Assembly: GCA_032718475.1 (NCBI GenBank)
Contig: JAUCBJ010008561.1
Location: 1 to 43,745, forward strand
Direction: 5' to 3'
Source of the DNA: Nemertoderma westbladi
Taxonomy: Eukaryota > Xenacoelomorpha > Nemertodermatida > Nemertodermatidae
DNA length: 43,745 nt
This document shows positions 1 to 13,839 of the stretch, piece after piece. Made by a program: the position numbers and the translations under genes. Each line of letters begins with the position of its first letter. Positions within the stretch are counted from its first letter, which is position 1. The notes under the pieces are model-generated. The model was not told the DNA's origin and did not search any database. It worked only from the letters and a program-made list of their open reading frames with translations.

Positions 1-246
1 GATGCAACGACGCGAACCAATACTGACGGGAGGTAACAGCTGTAGGAGTAAGGAGGGCATCGCGAGGTTAGGCTACGCGTAGGTGATACGCAGCGATTGG
101 CTGAAGGCAAGAATACTGTTGGTGACAGATGGTCATTAAACACCACGATTTAGCACCGGAATTTGGCATTTTTTAATTGCCTCCGAGATGTGGCCCGTAG
201 CCCAGGCTAGGGAGGAGTTAGCCGAGGGCTATGCTTCTCCTACTAC
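1..246. other. Flank before satellite, no feature seen
   Basis: Moderate-GC sequence without an open frame of useful length and without an obvious repeat. The satellite begins abruptly after it, at the first CCTGTTATGG. I see no splice signal, RNA gene or transposon end here. It could be older unique sequence or the edge of another element that lies outside the window. Confidence 0.4.
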
Positions 247-3200
247 TCCTGTTATGGTTCTAAAGTCTACACTCAAACATACTACATCCTACAATTATAC
301 ACCCTGTTATGGTTCTAAAGTCTACACTCAAACATACATCCTACAATCATACACCTTGTTATGGTTCTAAAGTCTACACTCAAACATACATCATACAATC
401 ATACATCCTGTTATGGTTCTAAAGTCTACACTCAAACATACATCCTACAGTCATACACCCTGTTATGGTTCTAAAGTCTACACTCAAACATACATCCTAC
501 AATCATACACCCTGTTATGGTTCTAAAGTCTACACTCAAACATACATCCTACAATCATACACCCTGTTATGGTTCTAAAGTCTACACTCAAACATACTAC
601 ATCCTACAATCATACACCCTGTTATGGTTCTAAAGTCTACACTCAAACATACATCCTACAATCATACACCCTGTTATGGTTCTAAAGTCTGCACTCAAAC
701 ATACATCCTACAATCATACACCCTGTTATGGTTCTAAAGTCTACACTCAAACATACTACATCCTACAATCATACACCCTGTTATGGTTCTAAAGTCTACA
801 CTCAAACATACATCCTACAATCATACATCCTGTTATGGTTCTAAAGTCTACACTCAAACATACATCCTACAATCATACACCCTGTTATGGTTCTAAAGTC
901 TACACTCAAACATACTACATCCTACAATCATACATCCTGTTATGGTTCTAAAGTCTACACTCAAACATACTTCCTACAATCTACAATCATACACCCTGTT
1001 ATGGTTCTAAAGTCTACACTCAAACATACATCCTACAATCATACACCCTGTTATGGTTCTAAAGTCTACACTCAAACATACATCCTACAATCATACACCC
1101 TGTTATGGTTCTAAAGTCTACACTCAAACCTACATCCTACAATCATACACCCTGTTATGGTTCTAAAGTCTACACTCAAACATACATCCTACAATCATAC
1201 ACCCTGTTATGGTTCTAAAGTCTACACTCAAACCTACATCCTACAATCATACACCCTGTTATGGTTCTAAAGTCTACACTCAAACATACATCCTACAATC
1301 ATACACCCTGTTATGGTTCTAAAGTCTACACTCAAACCTACATCCTACAATCATACACCCTGTTATGGTTCTAAAGTCTACACTCAAACATACATCCTAC
1401 AATCATACACCCTGTTATGGTTCTAAAGTCTACACTCAAACATACTACATCCTACAATCATACACCCTGTTATGGTTCTAAAGACTACACTCAAACATAC
1501 ATCCTACAATCATACACCCTGTTATGGTTCTAAAGTCTACACTCAAACATACTACATCCTACAATCATACACCCTGTTATGGTTCTAAAGTCTACACTCA
1601 AACATACTTCCTACAATCTACAATCATACACCCTGTTATGGTTCTAAAGTCTACACTCAAACATACATCCTACAATCATACACCCTGTTATGGTTCTAAA
1701 GTCTACACTCAAACATACATCCTACAATCATACACCCTGTTATGGTTCTAAAGTCTACACTCAAACCTACATCCTACAATCATACACCCTGTTATGGTTC
1801 TAAAGTCTACACTCAAACATACATCCTACAATCATACACCCTGTTATGGTTCTAAAGTCTACACTCAAACCTACATCCTACAATCATACACCCTGTTATG
1901 GTTCTAAAGTCTACACTCAAACATACATCCTACAATCATACACCCTGTTATGGTTCTAAAGTCTACACTCAAACCTACATCCTACAATCATACACCCTGT
2001 TATGGTTCTAAAGTCTACACTCAAACATACATCCTACAATCATACACCCTGTTATGGTTCTAAAGTCTACACTCAAACCTACATCCTACAATCATACACC
2101 CTGTTATGGTTCTAAAGTCTACACTCAAACATACATCCTACAATCATACACCCTGTTATGGTTCTAAAGTCTACACTCAAACCTACATCCTACAATCATA
2201 CACCCTGTTATGGTTCTAAAGACTACACTCAAACATACATCCTACAATCATACACCCTGTTATGGTTCTAAAGTCTACACTCAAACATACTACATCCTAC
2301 AATCATACACCCTGTTATGGTTCTAAAGTCTACACTCAAACATACTTCCTACAATCTACAATCATACACCCTGTTATGGTTCTAAAGTCTACACTCAAAC
2401 ATACATCCTACAATCATACACCCTGTTATGGTTCTAAAGTCTACACTCAAACATACATCCTACAATCATACACCCTGTTATGGTTCTAAAGTCTACACTC
2501 AAACCTACATCCTACAATCATACACCCTGTTATGGTTCTAAAGTCTACACTCAAACATACATCCTACAATCATACACCCTGTTATGGTTCTAAAGTCTAC
2601 ACTCAAACCTACATCCTACAATCATACACCCTGTTATGGTTCTAAAGTCTACACTCAAACATACATCCTACAATCATACACCCTGTTATGGTTCTAAAGT
2701 CTACACTCAAACCTACATCCTACAATCATACACCCTGTTATGGTTCTAAAGTCTACACTCAAACATACATCCTACAATCTACAATCATACACCCTGTTAT
2801 GGTTCTAAAGTCTACACTCAAACATACATCCTACAATCATACACCCTGTTATGGTTCTAAAGTCTACACTCAAACATACATCCTACAATCATACACCCTG
2901 TTATGGTTCTAAAGTTTACACTCAAACATACATCCTACAATCATACATCCTGTTATGGTTCTAAAGTCTACACTCAAACATACTTCCTACAATCATACAC
3001 CCTGTTATGGTTCTAAAGTCTACACTCAAACATACATCCTACAATCATACACCCTGTTATGGTTCTAAAGTCTACACTCAAACATACATCCTATAATCTA
3101 CAATCATACACCCTGTTATGGTTCTAAAGTCTACACTCAAACATACATCCTACAATCATACACCCTGTTATGGTTCTAAAGTCTACGCTCAAACATACTA

Positions 3201-5974
3201 CATCCTACAATCATACACCCTGTTATGGTTCTAAAGTCTACACTCAAACATACATCCTACAATCATACACCCTGTTATGGTTCTAAAGTCTACACTCAAA
3301 CATACATCCTACAATCATACACCCTGTTATGGTTCTAAAGTCTACACTCAAACATACTACATCCTACAATCATACACCCTGTTATGGTTCTAAAGTCTAC
3401 ACTCAAACATACATCCTACAATCATACACCCTGTTATGGTTCTAAAGTCTACACTCAAACATACATCCTACAATCATACACCCTGTTATGGTTCTAAAGT
3501 CTACACTCAAACATACTACATCCTACAATCATACACCCTGTTATGGTTCTAAAGTCTACACTCAAACATACTACATCCTACAATCATACACCCTGTTATG
3601 GTTCTAAAGTCTACACTCAAACATACTACATCCTACAATCATACACCCTGTTATGGTTCTAAAGTCTACACTCAAACATACTTCCTACAATCATACACCC
3701 TGTTATGGTTCTAAAGCCTACACTCAAACATACATCCTACAATCATACACCCTGTTATGGTTCTAAAGTCTACACTCAAACATACTACATCCTACAATCA
3801 TACACCCTGTTATGGTTCTAAAGTCTACACTCAAACATACATCCTACAATCATACACCCTGTTATGGTTCTAAAGTCTACACTCAAACATAAATCCTACA
3901 ATCATACACCCTGTTATGGTTCTAAAGTCTACACTCAAACATACATCCTACAATCTACAATCATACACCCTGTTATGGTTGTAAAGTCTACACTCAAACA
4001 TACATCCTACAATCATACACCCTGTTATGGTTCTAAAGTCTACACTCAAACATACTACATCCTACAATCATACACCCTGTTATGGTTCTAAAGTCTACAC
4101 TCAAACATACATCCTACAATCATACACCCTGTTATGGTTCTAAAGTCTACACTCAAACATACATCCTACAATCATACACCCTGTTATGGTTCTAAAGTCT
4201 ACACTCAAACATACATCCTACAATCATACACCCTGTTATGGTTCTAAAGTCTACACTCAAACATACATCCTACAATCATACATCCTGTTATGGTTCTAAA
4301 GTCTACACTCAAACATACATCCTACAATCATACACCCTGTTATGGTTCTAAAGTCTACACTCAAACATACTACATCCTACAATCATACACCCTGTTATGG
4401 TTCTAAAGTCTACACTCAAACATACATCCTACAATCATACACCCTGTTATGGTTCTAAAGTCTACACTCAAACATACATCCTATAATCTACAATCATACA
4501 CCCTGTTATGGTTGTAAAGTCTACACTCAAACATACATCCTACAATCATACACCCTGTTATGGTTCTAAAGTCTACACTCAAACATACTACATCCTACAA
4601 TCATACACCCTGTTATGGTTCTAAAGTCTACACTCAAACATACATCCTACAATCATACACCCTGTTATGGTTCTAAAGTCTACACTCAAACATACTACAT
4701 CCTACAATCATACACCCTGTTATGGTTCTAAAGTCTACACTCAAACATACATCCTACAATCATACACCCTGTTATGGTTCTAAAGTCTACACTCAAACAT
4801 ACATCCTACAATCATACACCCTGTTATGGTTCTAAAGTCTACACTCAAACATACATCCTATAATCTACAATCATACACCCTGTTATGGTTCTAAAGTCTA
4901 CACTCAAACATACTTCCTACAATCATACACCCTGTTATGGTTCTAAAGTCTACACTCAAACATACATCCTACAATCATACACCCTGTTATGGTTCTAAAG
5001 TCTACACTCAAACATACTACATCCTACAATCATACACCCTGTTATGGTTCTAAAGTCTACACTCAAACATACTACATCCTACAATCATACACCCTGTTAT
5101 GGTTCTAAAGTCTACACTCAAACATACTACATCCTACAATCATACACCCTGTTATGGTTCTAAAGTCTACACTCAAACATACTTCCTACAATCATACACC
5201 CTGTTATGGTTCTAAAGTCTACACTCAAACATACATCCTACAATCATACACCCTGTTATGGTTCTAAAGTCTACACTCAAACATACATCCTACAATCATA
5301 CACCCTGTTATGGTTCTAAAGTCTACACTCAAACATAAATCCTACAATCATACACCCTGTTATGGTTCTAAAGTCTACACTCAAACATACATCCTACAAT
5401 CATACACCCTGTTATGGTTCTAAAGTCTACACTCAAACATACTACATCCTACAATCATACATCCTGTTATGGTTCTAAAGTCTACACTCAAACATAAATC
5501 CTACAATCATACACCCTGTTATGGTTCTAAAGTCTACACTCAAACATAAATCTTACAATCATACACCCTGTTATGGTTCTAAAGTCTACACTCAAACATA
5601 CTACATCCTACAATCATACACCCTGTTATGGTTCTAAAGTCTACACTCAAACATACATCCTACAATCATACATCCTGTTATGGTTCTAAAGTCTACACTC
5701 AAACATACATCCTACAATCATACATCCTGTTATGGTTCTAAAGTCTACACTCAAACATACATCCTACAATCATACACCCTGTTATGGTTCTAAAGTCTAC
5801 ACTCAAACATACATCCTATAATCTACAAACATACACCCTGTTACGGTTCTAAAGTCTACACTCAAACATACTTCTTACAATCATACACCCTGTTATGGTT
5901 CTAAAGTCTACACTCAAACATACATCCTACAATCATGCACCCTGTTATGGTTCTAAAGTCTACACTCAAACATA

Positions 5975-7000
5975 CATCCTACAATCATACACCCTGTTAT
6001 GGTTCTAAAGTCTACACTCAAACATACATCCTACAATCATACACCCTGTTATGGTTCTAAAGTCTACACTCAAACATACATCCTACAATCATACACCCTG
6101 TTATGGTTCTAAAGTCTACACTCAAACATACATCCTACAATCATACACCCTGTTATGGTTCTAAAGTCTACACTCAAACATACATCCTACAATCATACAC
6201 CCTGTTATGGTTCTAAAGTCTACACTCAAACATACATCCTACAATCATACACCCTGTTATGGTTCTAAAGTCTACACTCAAACATACATCCTACAATCAT
6301 ACACCCTGTTATGGTTCTAAAGTCTACACTCAAACATACATCCTACAATCATACACCCTGTTATGGTTCTAAAGTCTACACTCAAACATACATCCTACAA
6401 TCATACACCCTGTTATGGTTCTAAAGTCTACACTCAAACATACATCCTACAATCATACACCCTGTTATGGTTCTAAAGTCTACACTCAAACATACATCCT
6501 ACAATCATACACCCTGTTATGGTTCTAAAGTCTACACTCAAACATACATCCTACAATCATACACCCTGTTATGGTTCTAAAGTCTACACTCAAACATACA
6601 TCCTACAATCATACACCCTGTTATGGTTCTAAAGTCTACACTCAAACATACATCCTACAATCATACACCCTGTTATGGTTCTAAAGTCTACACTCAAACA
6701 TACATCCTACAATCATACACCCTGTTATGGTTCTAAAGTCTACACTCAAACATACATCCTACAATCATACACCCTGTTATGGTTCTAAAGTCTACACTCA
6801 AACATACATCCTACAATCATACACCCTGTTATGGTTCTAAAGTCTACACTCAAACATACATCCTACAATCATACACCCTGTTATGGTTCTAAAGTCTACA
6901 CTCAAACATACATCCTACAATCATACACCCTGTTATGGTTCTAAAGTCTACACTCAAACATACATCCTACAATCATACACCCTGTTATGGTTCTAAAGTC
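5975..7000. repeat. Highly homogeneous core of the satellite
   Basis: About twenty consecutive 52-bp units that read as identical, without the +3 or +7 variants seen elsewhere. This suggests recent local amplification, or alternatively assembly collapse or expansion. Confidence 0.85.
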
Positions 7001-9706
7001 TGCACTCAAACATACATCCTACAATCATACATCCTGTTATGGTTCTAAAGTCTACACACAAACATACATCCTACAATCATACATCCTGTTATGGTTCTAA
7101 AGTCTACACTCAAACATACATCCTACAATCATACACCCTGTTATGGTTCTAAAGTCTACACTCAAACATACATCCTACAATCATACACCCTGTTATGGTT
7201 CTAAAGTCTACACTCAAACATACATCCTACAATCATACATCCTGTTATGGTTCTAAAGTCTACACTCAAACATACATCCTACAATCATACACCCTGTTAT
7301 GGTTCTAAAGACTACACTCAAACATACATCCTACAATCATACACCCTGTTATGGTTCTAAAGTCTACACTCAAACATACATCCTACAATCATACATCCTG
7401 TTATGGTTCTAAAGTCTACACTCAAACATACATCCTACAATCATACACCCTGTTATGGTTCTAAAGACTACACTCAAACATACATCCTACAGTCATACAC
7501 CCTGTTATGGTTCTAAAGTCTACACTCAAACATACTACATCCTACAATCATACACCCTGTTATGGTTCTAAAGTCTACACTCAAACATACATCCTACAAT
7601 CATACATCCTGTTATGGTTCTAAAGTCTACACTCAAACATACTACATCCTACAATCATACACCCTGTTATGGTTCTAAAGACTACACTCAAACATACATC
7701 CTACAATCATACACCCTGTTATGGTTCTAAAGTCTACACTCAAACATACTACATCCTACAATCATACACCCTGTTATGGTTCTAAAGACTACACTCAAAC
7801 ATACATCCTACAATCATACACCCTGTTATGGTTCTAAAGTCTACACTCAAACATACATCCTACAATCATACACCCTGTTATGGTTCTAAAGTCTACACTC
7901 AAACATACATCCTACAATCTACAATCATACACCCTGTTATGGTTCTAAAGTCTACACTCAAACATACATCCTACAATCATACACCCTGTTATGGTTCTAA
8001 AGTCTACACTCAAACATACATCCTACAATCATACACCCTGTTATGGTTCTAAAGTCTACACTCAAACATACATCCTACAATCATACATCCTGTTATGGTT
8101 CTAAAGTCTACACTCAAACATACTACATCCTACAATCATACACCCTGTTATGGTTCTAAAGTCTACACTCAAACATACTACATCCTACAATCATACACCC
8201 TGTTATGGTTCTAAAGTCTACACTCAAACATACTTCCTACAATCATACACCCTGTTATGGTTCTAAAGTCTACACTCAAACATACATCCTACAATCATAC
8301 ACCCTGTTATGGTTCTAAAGTCTACACTCAAACATACTTCCTACAATCATACACCCTGTTATGGTTCTAAAGTCTACACTCAAACATACATCCTACAATC
8401 ATACACCCTGTTATGGTTCTAAAGTCTACACTCAAACATACTACATCCTACAATCATACACCCTGTTATGGTTCTAAAGTCTACACTCAAACATACTACA
8501 TCCTACAATCATACACCCTGTTATGGTTCTAAAGTCTACACTCAAACATACATCCTACAATCATACACCCTGTTATGGTTCTAAAGTCTACACTCAAACA
8601 TACATCCTACAATCATACACCCTGTTATGGTTCTAAAGACTACACTCAAACATACATCCTACAATCATACACCCTGTTATGGTTCTAAAGTCTACACTCA
8701 AACATACATCCTACAATCATACACCCTGTTATGGTTCTAAAGTCTACACTCAAACATACATCCTACAATCATACACCCTGTTATGGTTCTAAAGTCTACA
8801 CTCAAACATACATCCTACAATCATACACCCTGTTATGGTTCTAAAGTCTACACTCAAACATACATCCTACAATCATACATCCTGTTATGGTTCTAAAGTC
8901 TACACTCAAACATACATCCTACAATCATACACCCTGTTATGGTTCTAAAGTCTACACTCAAACATACATCCTACAATCATACATCCTGTTATGGTTCTAA
9001 AGTCTACACTCAAACATACATCCTACAATCATACATCCTGTTATGGTTCTAAAGTCTACACTCAAACATACATCCTACAATCATACACCCTGTTATGGTT
9101 CTAAAGTCTACACTCAAACATACATCCTACAATCATACATCCTGTTATGGTTCTAAAGTCTACACTCAAACATACATCCTACAATCATACACCCTGTTAT
9201 GGTTCTAAAGTCTACACTCAAACATACATCCTACAATCATACATCCTGTTATGGTTCTAAAGTCTACACTCAAACATACATCCTACAATCATACACCCTG
9301 TTATGGTTCTAAAGTCTACACTCAAACATACATCCTACAATCATACACCCTGTTATGGTTCTAAAGTCTACACTCAAACATACATCCTACAATCATACAT
9401 CATGTTATGGTTCTAAAGTCTACACTCAAACATACATCCTACAATCATACACCCTGTTATGGTTCTAAAGTCTACACTCAAACATACATCCTACAATCAT
9501 ACACCCTGTTATGGTTCTAAAGTCTACACTCAAACATACATCCTACAATCATACATCCTGTTATGGTTCTAAAGTCTACACTCAAACCTACATCCTACAA
9601 TCATACACCCTGTTATGGTTCTAAAGTCTACACTCAAACATACATCCTACAATCATACACCCTGTTATGGTTCTAAAGTCTACACTCAAACATACATCCT
9701 ACAATC

Positions 9707-10519
9707 ATACACACTGTTATGGTTCTAAAGTCTACACTCAAACATACATCCTACAATCATTCATCCTGTTATGGTTCTAAAGTCTACACTCAAGCATACA
9801 TCCTACAATCATACACCCTGTTATGGTTCTAAAGTCTACACTCAAACATACTACATCCTACAATCATACACCCTGTTATGGTTCTAAAGACTACACTCAA
9901 ACATACATCCTACAATCTACAATCATACACCCTGTTATGGTTCTAAAGTCTACACTCAAACATACATCTCATACACCCTGTTATGGTTCTAAAGTCTACA
10001 CTCAAACATACATCCTACAATCATACATCCTGTTATGGTTCTAAAGTCTACACTCAAACCTACATCCTACAATCATACATCCTGTTATGGTTCTAAAGTC
10101 TACACTCAAACATACTACATCCTACAATCATACACCCTGTTATGGTTCTAAAGTCTACACTCAAACATACATCCTACAATCATACACACTGTTATGGTTC
10201 TAAAGTCTACACTCAAACATACATCCTACAATCATTCATCCTGTTATGGTTCTAAAGTCTACACTCAAGCATACATCCTACAATCATACACCCTGTTATG
10301 GTTCTAAAGTCTACACTCAAACATACTACATCCTACAATCATACACCCTGTTATGGTTCTAAAGACTACACTCAAACATACATCCTACAATCTACAATCA
10401 TACACCCTGTTATGGTTCTAAAGTCTACACTCAAACATACATCTCATACACCCTGTTATGGTTCTAAAGTCTACACTCAAACATACATCCTACAATCATT
10501 CACCCTGTTATGGTTCTAA
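9707..10519. repeat. Higher-order satellite duplication, about 475 bp
   Basis: Two consecutive blocks share the same ordered set of rare variants: ACACACTGTTATGG, ATTCATCCTG, CTCAAGCATACATCC, AAAGACTACAC and CATACATCTCATACACC. The second block starts about 475 bp after the first. Matching order of private variants marks a segmental, multi-unit duplication rather than single-unit turnover. Confidence 0.85.
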
Positions 10520-12066
10520 AGTCTACACTCAAACATACTACATCCTACAATCATACACCCTGCTATGGTTCTAAAGACTACACTCAAACATACATCCTAC
10601 AATCATACACCCTGTTATGGTTCTAAAGTCTACACTCAAACATACATCCTACAGTCATACACCCTGTTATGGTTCTAAAGTCTACACTCAAACATACTAC
10701 ATCCTACAATCATACACCCTGTTATGGTTCTAAAGTCTACACTCAAACATACATCCTATAATCTACAATCATACACCCTGTTATGGTTCTAAATTCTACA
10801 ATCAAACATACATCCTACAATCATTCACCCTGTTATGGTTCTAAAGTCTACACTCAAACATACATCCTACAATCATACATCCTGTTATGGTTCTAAAGTC
10901 TACACTCAAACATACATCCTACAATCATACACCCTGTTATGGTTCTAAAGTCTACACTCAAACATACATCCTACAATCATACACCCTGTTATGGTTCTAA
11001 AGTCTACACTCAAACATACATCCTACAATCATACATCCTGTTATGGTTCTAAAGTCTACACTCAAACATACATCCTACAATCATACATCCTGTTATGGTT
11101 CTAAAGTCTACACTCAAACATACATCCTACAATCATACACCCTGTTATGGTTCTAAAGTCTACACTCAAACATACATCCTATAATCTACAATCATACACC
11201 CTGTTATGGTTCTAAATTCTACACTCAAACATACATCCTACAATCATTCACCCTGTTATGGTTCTAAAGTCTACACTCAAACATACATCCTACAATCATA
11301 CATCCTGTTATGGTTCTAAAGTCTACACTCAAACATACTTCCTACAATCTACAATCATACACCCTGTTATGGTTCTAAAGTCTACACTCAAACATACATC
11401 CTACAATCTACAATCATACACCCTGTTATGGTTCTAAAGTCTACACTCAAACATACATCCTACAATCATACATCCTGTTATGGTTCTAAAGTCTACACTC
11501 AAACATACATCCTACAATCTACAATCATACATCCTGTTATGGTTCTAAAGTCTACACTCAAACATACATCCTACAATCATACATCCTGTTATGGTTCTAA
11601 AGTCTACACTCAAACATACATCCTACAATCATACACCCTGTTATGGTTCTAAAGTCTACACTCAAACATACATCCTACAATCATACACCCTGTTATGGTT
11701 CTAAAGTCTACACTCAAACATACATCCTATAATCTACAATCATACATCCTGTTATGGTTCTAAAGTCTACACTCAAACATACATCCTACAATCATACACC
11801 CTGTTATGGTTCTAAAGTCTACACTCAAACATACATCCTACAATCATACACCCTGTTATGGTTCTAAAGTCTACACTCAAACATACATCCTATAATCTAC
11901 AATCATACACCCTGTTATGGTTCTAAATTCTACAATCAAACATACATCCTACAATCATACACCCTGTTATGGTTCTAAAGTCTACACTCAAACATACATC
12001 CTACAATCATTCACCCTGTTATGGTTCTAAAGTCTACACTCAAACATACATCCTACAATCATACAT

Positions 12067-12232
12067 GTCAATCATACATATAATCATACGATAAGTATAC
12101 AATCATACAATCATACGATAAGTATTGGTAACTGCAACTGCAATACTGCTGTACTGGTTGAATACTGCAATACTGACTCTGAGACGTACTGCCTGACTTC
12201 TGCAAATAACACTGTTGTACCGGTACTGGGTT
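12067..12232 (+). promoter_or_regulatory. LINE 5' UTR, probable internal promoter
   Basis: It begins with satellite-like AATCATAC words and contains AATCATACGATAAGTAT twice about 25 bp apart, then becomes unique sequence with several ACTGCAATACTG-type words. LINEs of this group carry their promoter here; I see no defined promoter motif. Confidence 0.5.
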
Positions 12233-13714
12233 ATGACGACAGTGGCTACCGTAACTGCGGCCTTGGCTGCAGACGCTGCTTCATGTAGTCATGTCGAATG
12301 TGATGTTCTATCTTACCTGTGGACCTCGCATGTAAAAGGTTATACACGGGACTCTATTGTATCCATAGTTCAATCATGGCATCGTTTCACAGATGCAATG
12401 TTTAAAGAAGCGAAAAATATATTGCTGTCATTGATTCCTGGTAGCGACAGGGAGAAGAGTAAGCAATCCTTTGCAAAGTCGCGCCAATTAGGTGAGTCGT
12501 TTCGCAAGAATACCGTATGCGACATTCTGGACATCTTTGATTATGATGGGTTCATAAATCGAACTGGTAGCCTTCCTCGATTTGTACCCAGTGATTTGGC
12601 TATAATTCCGCCTTTCGCTCTCAGTCACGCCGATACTGCTGTGATGCTTCGTCAATTGAGTGTCATGCAGGACCGTCTAGCAGTAATAGAGGCGGTTTGT
12701 CTGTCTCCGGGTGGATATTCCCCTTCTACAACTTCTTCGCAACAAGGTGCGATAGCTGTGGTTCCGGTACGGGTACCGGTACCGGTAACTTCTTGTACCG
12801 GCAGCTGTAGTCAACAGTCACCCTACATCTGCAAACCTGATGACAGGCCAGTTATTTCAGTTCCTCGTAATAACACCCTTGCTAGCGGAGCTAATCGTAC
12901 CGGTGAACCTAATTCGAACCTAAACTTCAGTGCTGCCCTAGGTCATAACCCTCTGGCACCCGTATTCGTAGCTGCATCACGATCTCCTTCTCCGTTATCT
13001 CAAGCGTCGTCGGGGCCTGCTACTACCGGTAGTGGCACTGGCAGGTCTAGCTTGGTAGCCAACAGCATGTATCCGAATGTTCCACAACAGTGTGATGAAG
13101 AATTCTCAGTTCCATATTCTCAGCGTAAGCGTGCTAAGCGGCAGTTGTGCAACCAGCAGCCGTCGACGGATAACTGGGCATCCAGCAGCGGCAGGCCATC
13201 ATTTGTAAAAGGGTCCTCAACATCTACTAGTTTTCGCACAGTTCAACCTTCACGGAAGCTATTCTTAACAGGATGTCATCCTGACGTTGAAGCTGCTACA
13301 ATTACTGGATTTGTTAAAGATAAGCTCGGGTTTGATGTAATTTGCAAGAAAATTTCGTCAGACGCGGCTTCTGTTCGTTCGTTCCTGATTATTTGTTCTG
13401 ACTCCGAGCGGACATTGCTTTTGAACCCTACTATCTGGCCTCTATATGCAAGAATTAGGGACTTTGAACAGCGCAATCGTATCAATCCGAAATCGGCAAC
13501 GAATTCCGGGTTTTCTGCTAGACCTAACAGCAGCAGCAGAGAAGTTTTGGATCCACAGGTTCCTCAGGGTACCTCTGCCCCTGCCCCTGTACCCAACACT
13601 AACCCTCAAACAGATATACATGACGTCGATGTGAGCTCGGACGTGATGGAGGTTAGCCATAGAGATAGTGACAATTCTGAGCTGTTCCTTAATCTAATTG
13701 ACCCCGCAACGTGA
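12233..13714 (+). CDS. LINE ORF1 protein (RNA-binding, RRM-like C-terminus)
   Basis: 493 residues from the first ATG, at 12233; the frame is open a little further upstream, but only from a non-ATG codon. ORF1 proteins of LINEs bind the element RNA and form the RNP. Residues 1-140 are a compact Cys- and hydrophobic-containing region. The middle (about 160-330) is rich in Ser, Pro, Thr and Gln and looks disordered, with a basic patch RKRAKR. From about 340 to 425 there is a segment with KLFLTGCH and RSFLIIC strands followed by NPTIWPLYARIRDFE, a pattern seen in ORF1 proteins of invertebrate CR1/L2-like LINEs and reminiscent of an RRM/ferredoxin fold. I see no CCHC knuckle and no coiled coil. 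Function is inferred from position before ORF2 and this C-terminal pattern. Confidence 0.82.
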   Translation: MTTVATVTAALAADAASCSHVECDVLSYLWTSHVKGYTRDSIVSIVQSWHRFTDAMFKEAKNILLSLIPGSDREKSKQSFAKSRQLGESFRKNTVCDILDIFDYDGFINRTGSLPRFVPSDLAIIPPFALSHADTAVMLRQLSVMQDRLAVIEAVCLSPGGYSPSTTSSQQGAIAVVPVRVPVPVTSCTGSCSQQSPYICKPDDRPVISVPRNNTLASGANRTGEPNSNLNFSAALGHNPLAPVFVAASRSPSPLSQASSGPATTGSGTGRSSLVANSMYPNVPQQCDEEFSVPYSQRKRAKRQLCNQQPSTDNWASSSGRPSFVKGSSTSTSFRTVQPSRKLFLTGCHPDVEAATITGFVKDKLGFDVICKKISSDAASVRSFLIICSDSERTLLLNPTIWPLYARIRDFEQRNRINPKSATNSGFSARPNSSSREVLDPQVPQGTSAPAPVPNTNPQTDIHDVDVSSDVMEVSHRDSDNSELFLNLIDPAT

Positions 13715-13839
13715 TCTTGGTTCTGTTAATGTAATTCTGTGAATAACTTTTATATGTATATACACACATATTTATTTATATTTGATATTTTGCATTGATT
13801 TTATTGCGGAGATATTTATATTTATTTTTGGAAACAACT

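Larger units (their letters stand above)
247..12066. repeat. 52-bp tandem satellite array (left part)
   Basis: Head-to-tail units of 52 bp, each containing the core GGTTCTAAAGTCTACACTCA. Common variants insert 3 bp (CATACTACATCC, about 55 bp) or 7 bp (CAATCTACAATCAT, about 59 bp); rarer ones carry AAAGACTAC, ATTCACC or CAAACCTAC. About 220 units fit in this stretch. The consensus has no CpG and about 15 C against 4 G on this strand, so it is strongly skewed. Units near 5975-7000 are nearly all identical, while the ends are organised into higher-order blocks. The 73-75 residue open frames inside are a consequence of the period and are not genes. Telomeric, centromeric or dispersed location cannot be decided from this sequence. 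Confidence 0.97.

Noticed and set aside
188-11652. Repeated 60-75 residue open frames in the satellite (MVLKSTLKHTSYNH type)
   Set aside because: They follow from the 52-bp unit read in its three frames between recurrent stops; unit length is not a multiple of three and variants shift the frame freely, so no coding selection.
247-12066. CRISPR-like array
   Set aside because: Repeats are contiguous with no unique spacers, and the context is eukaryotic.
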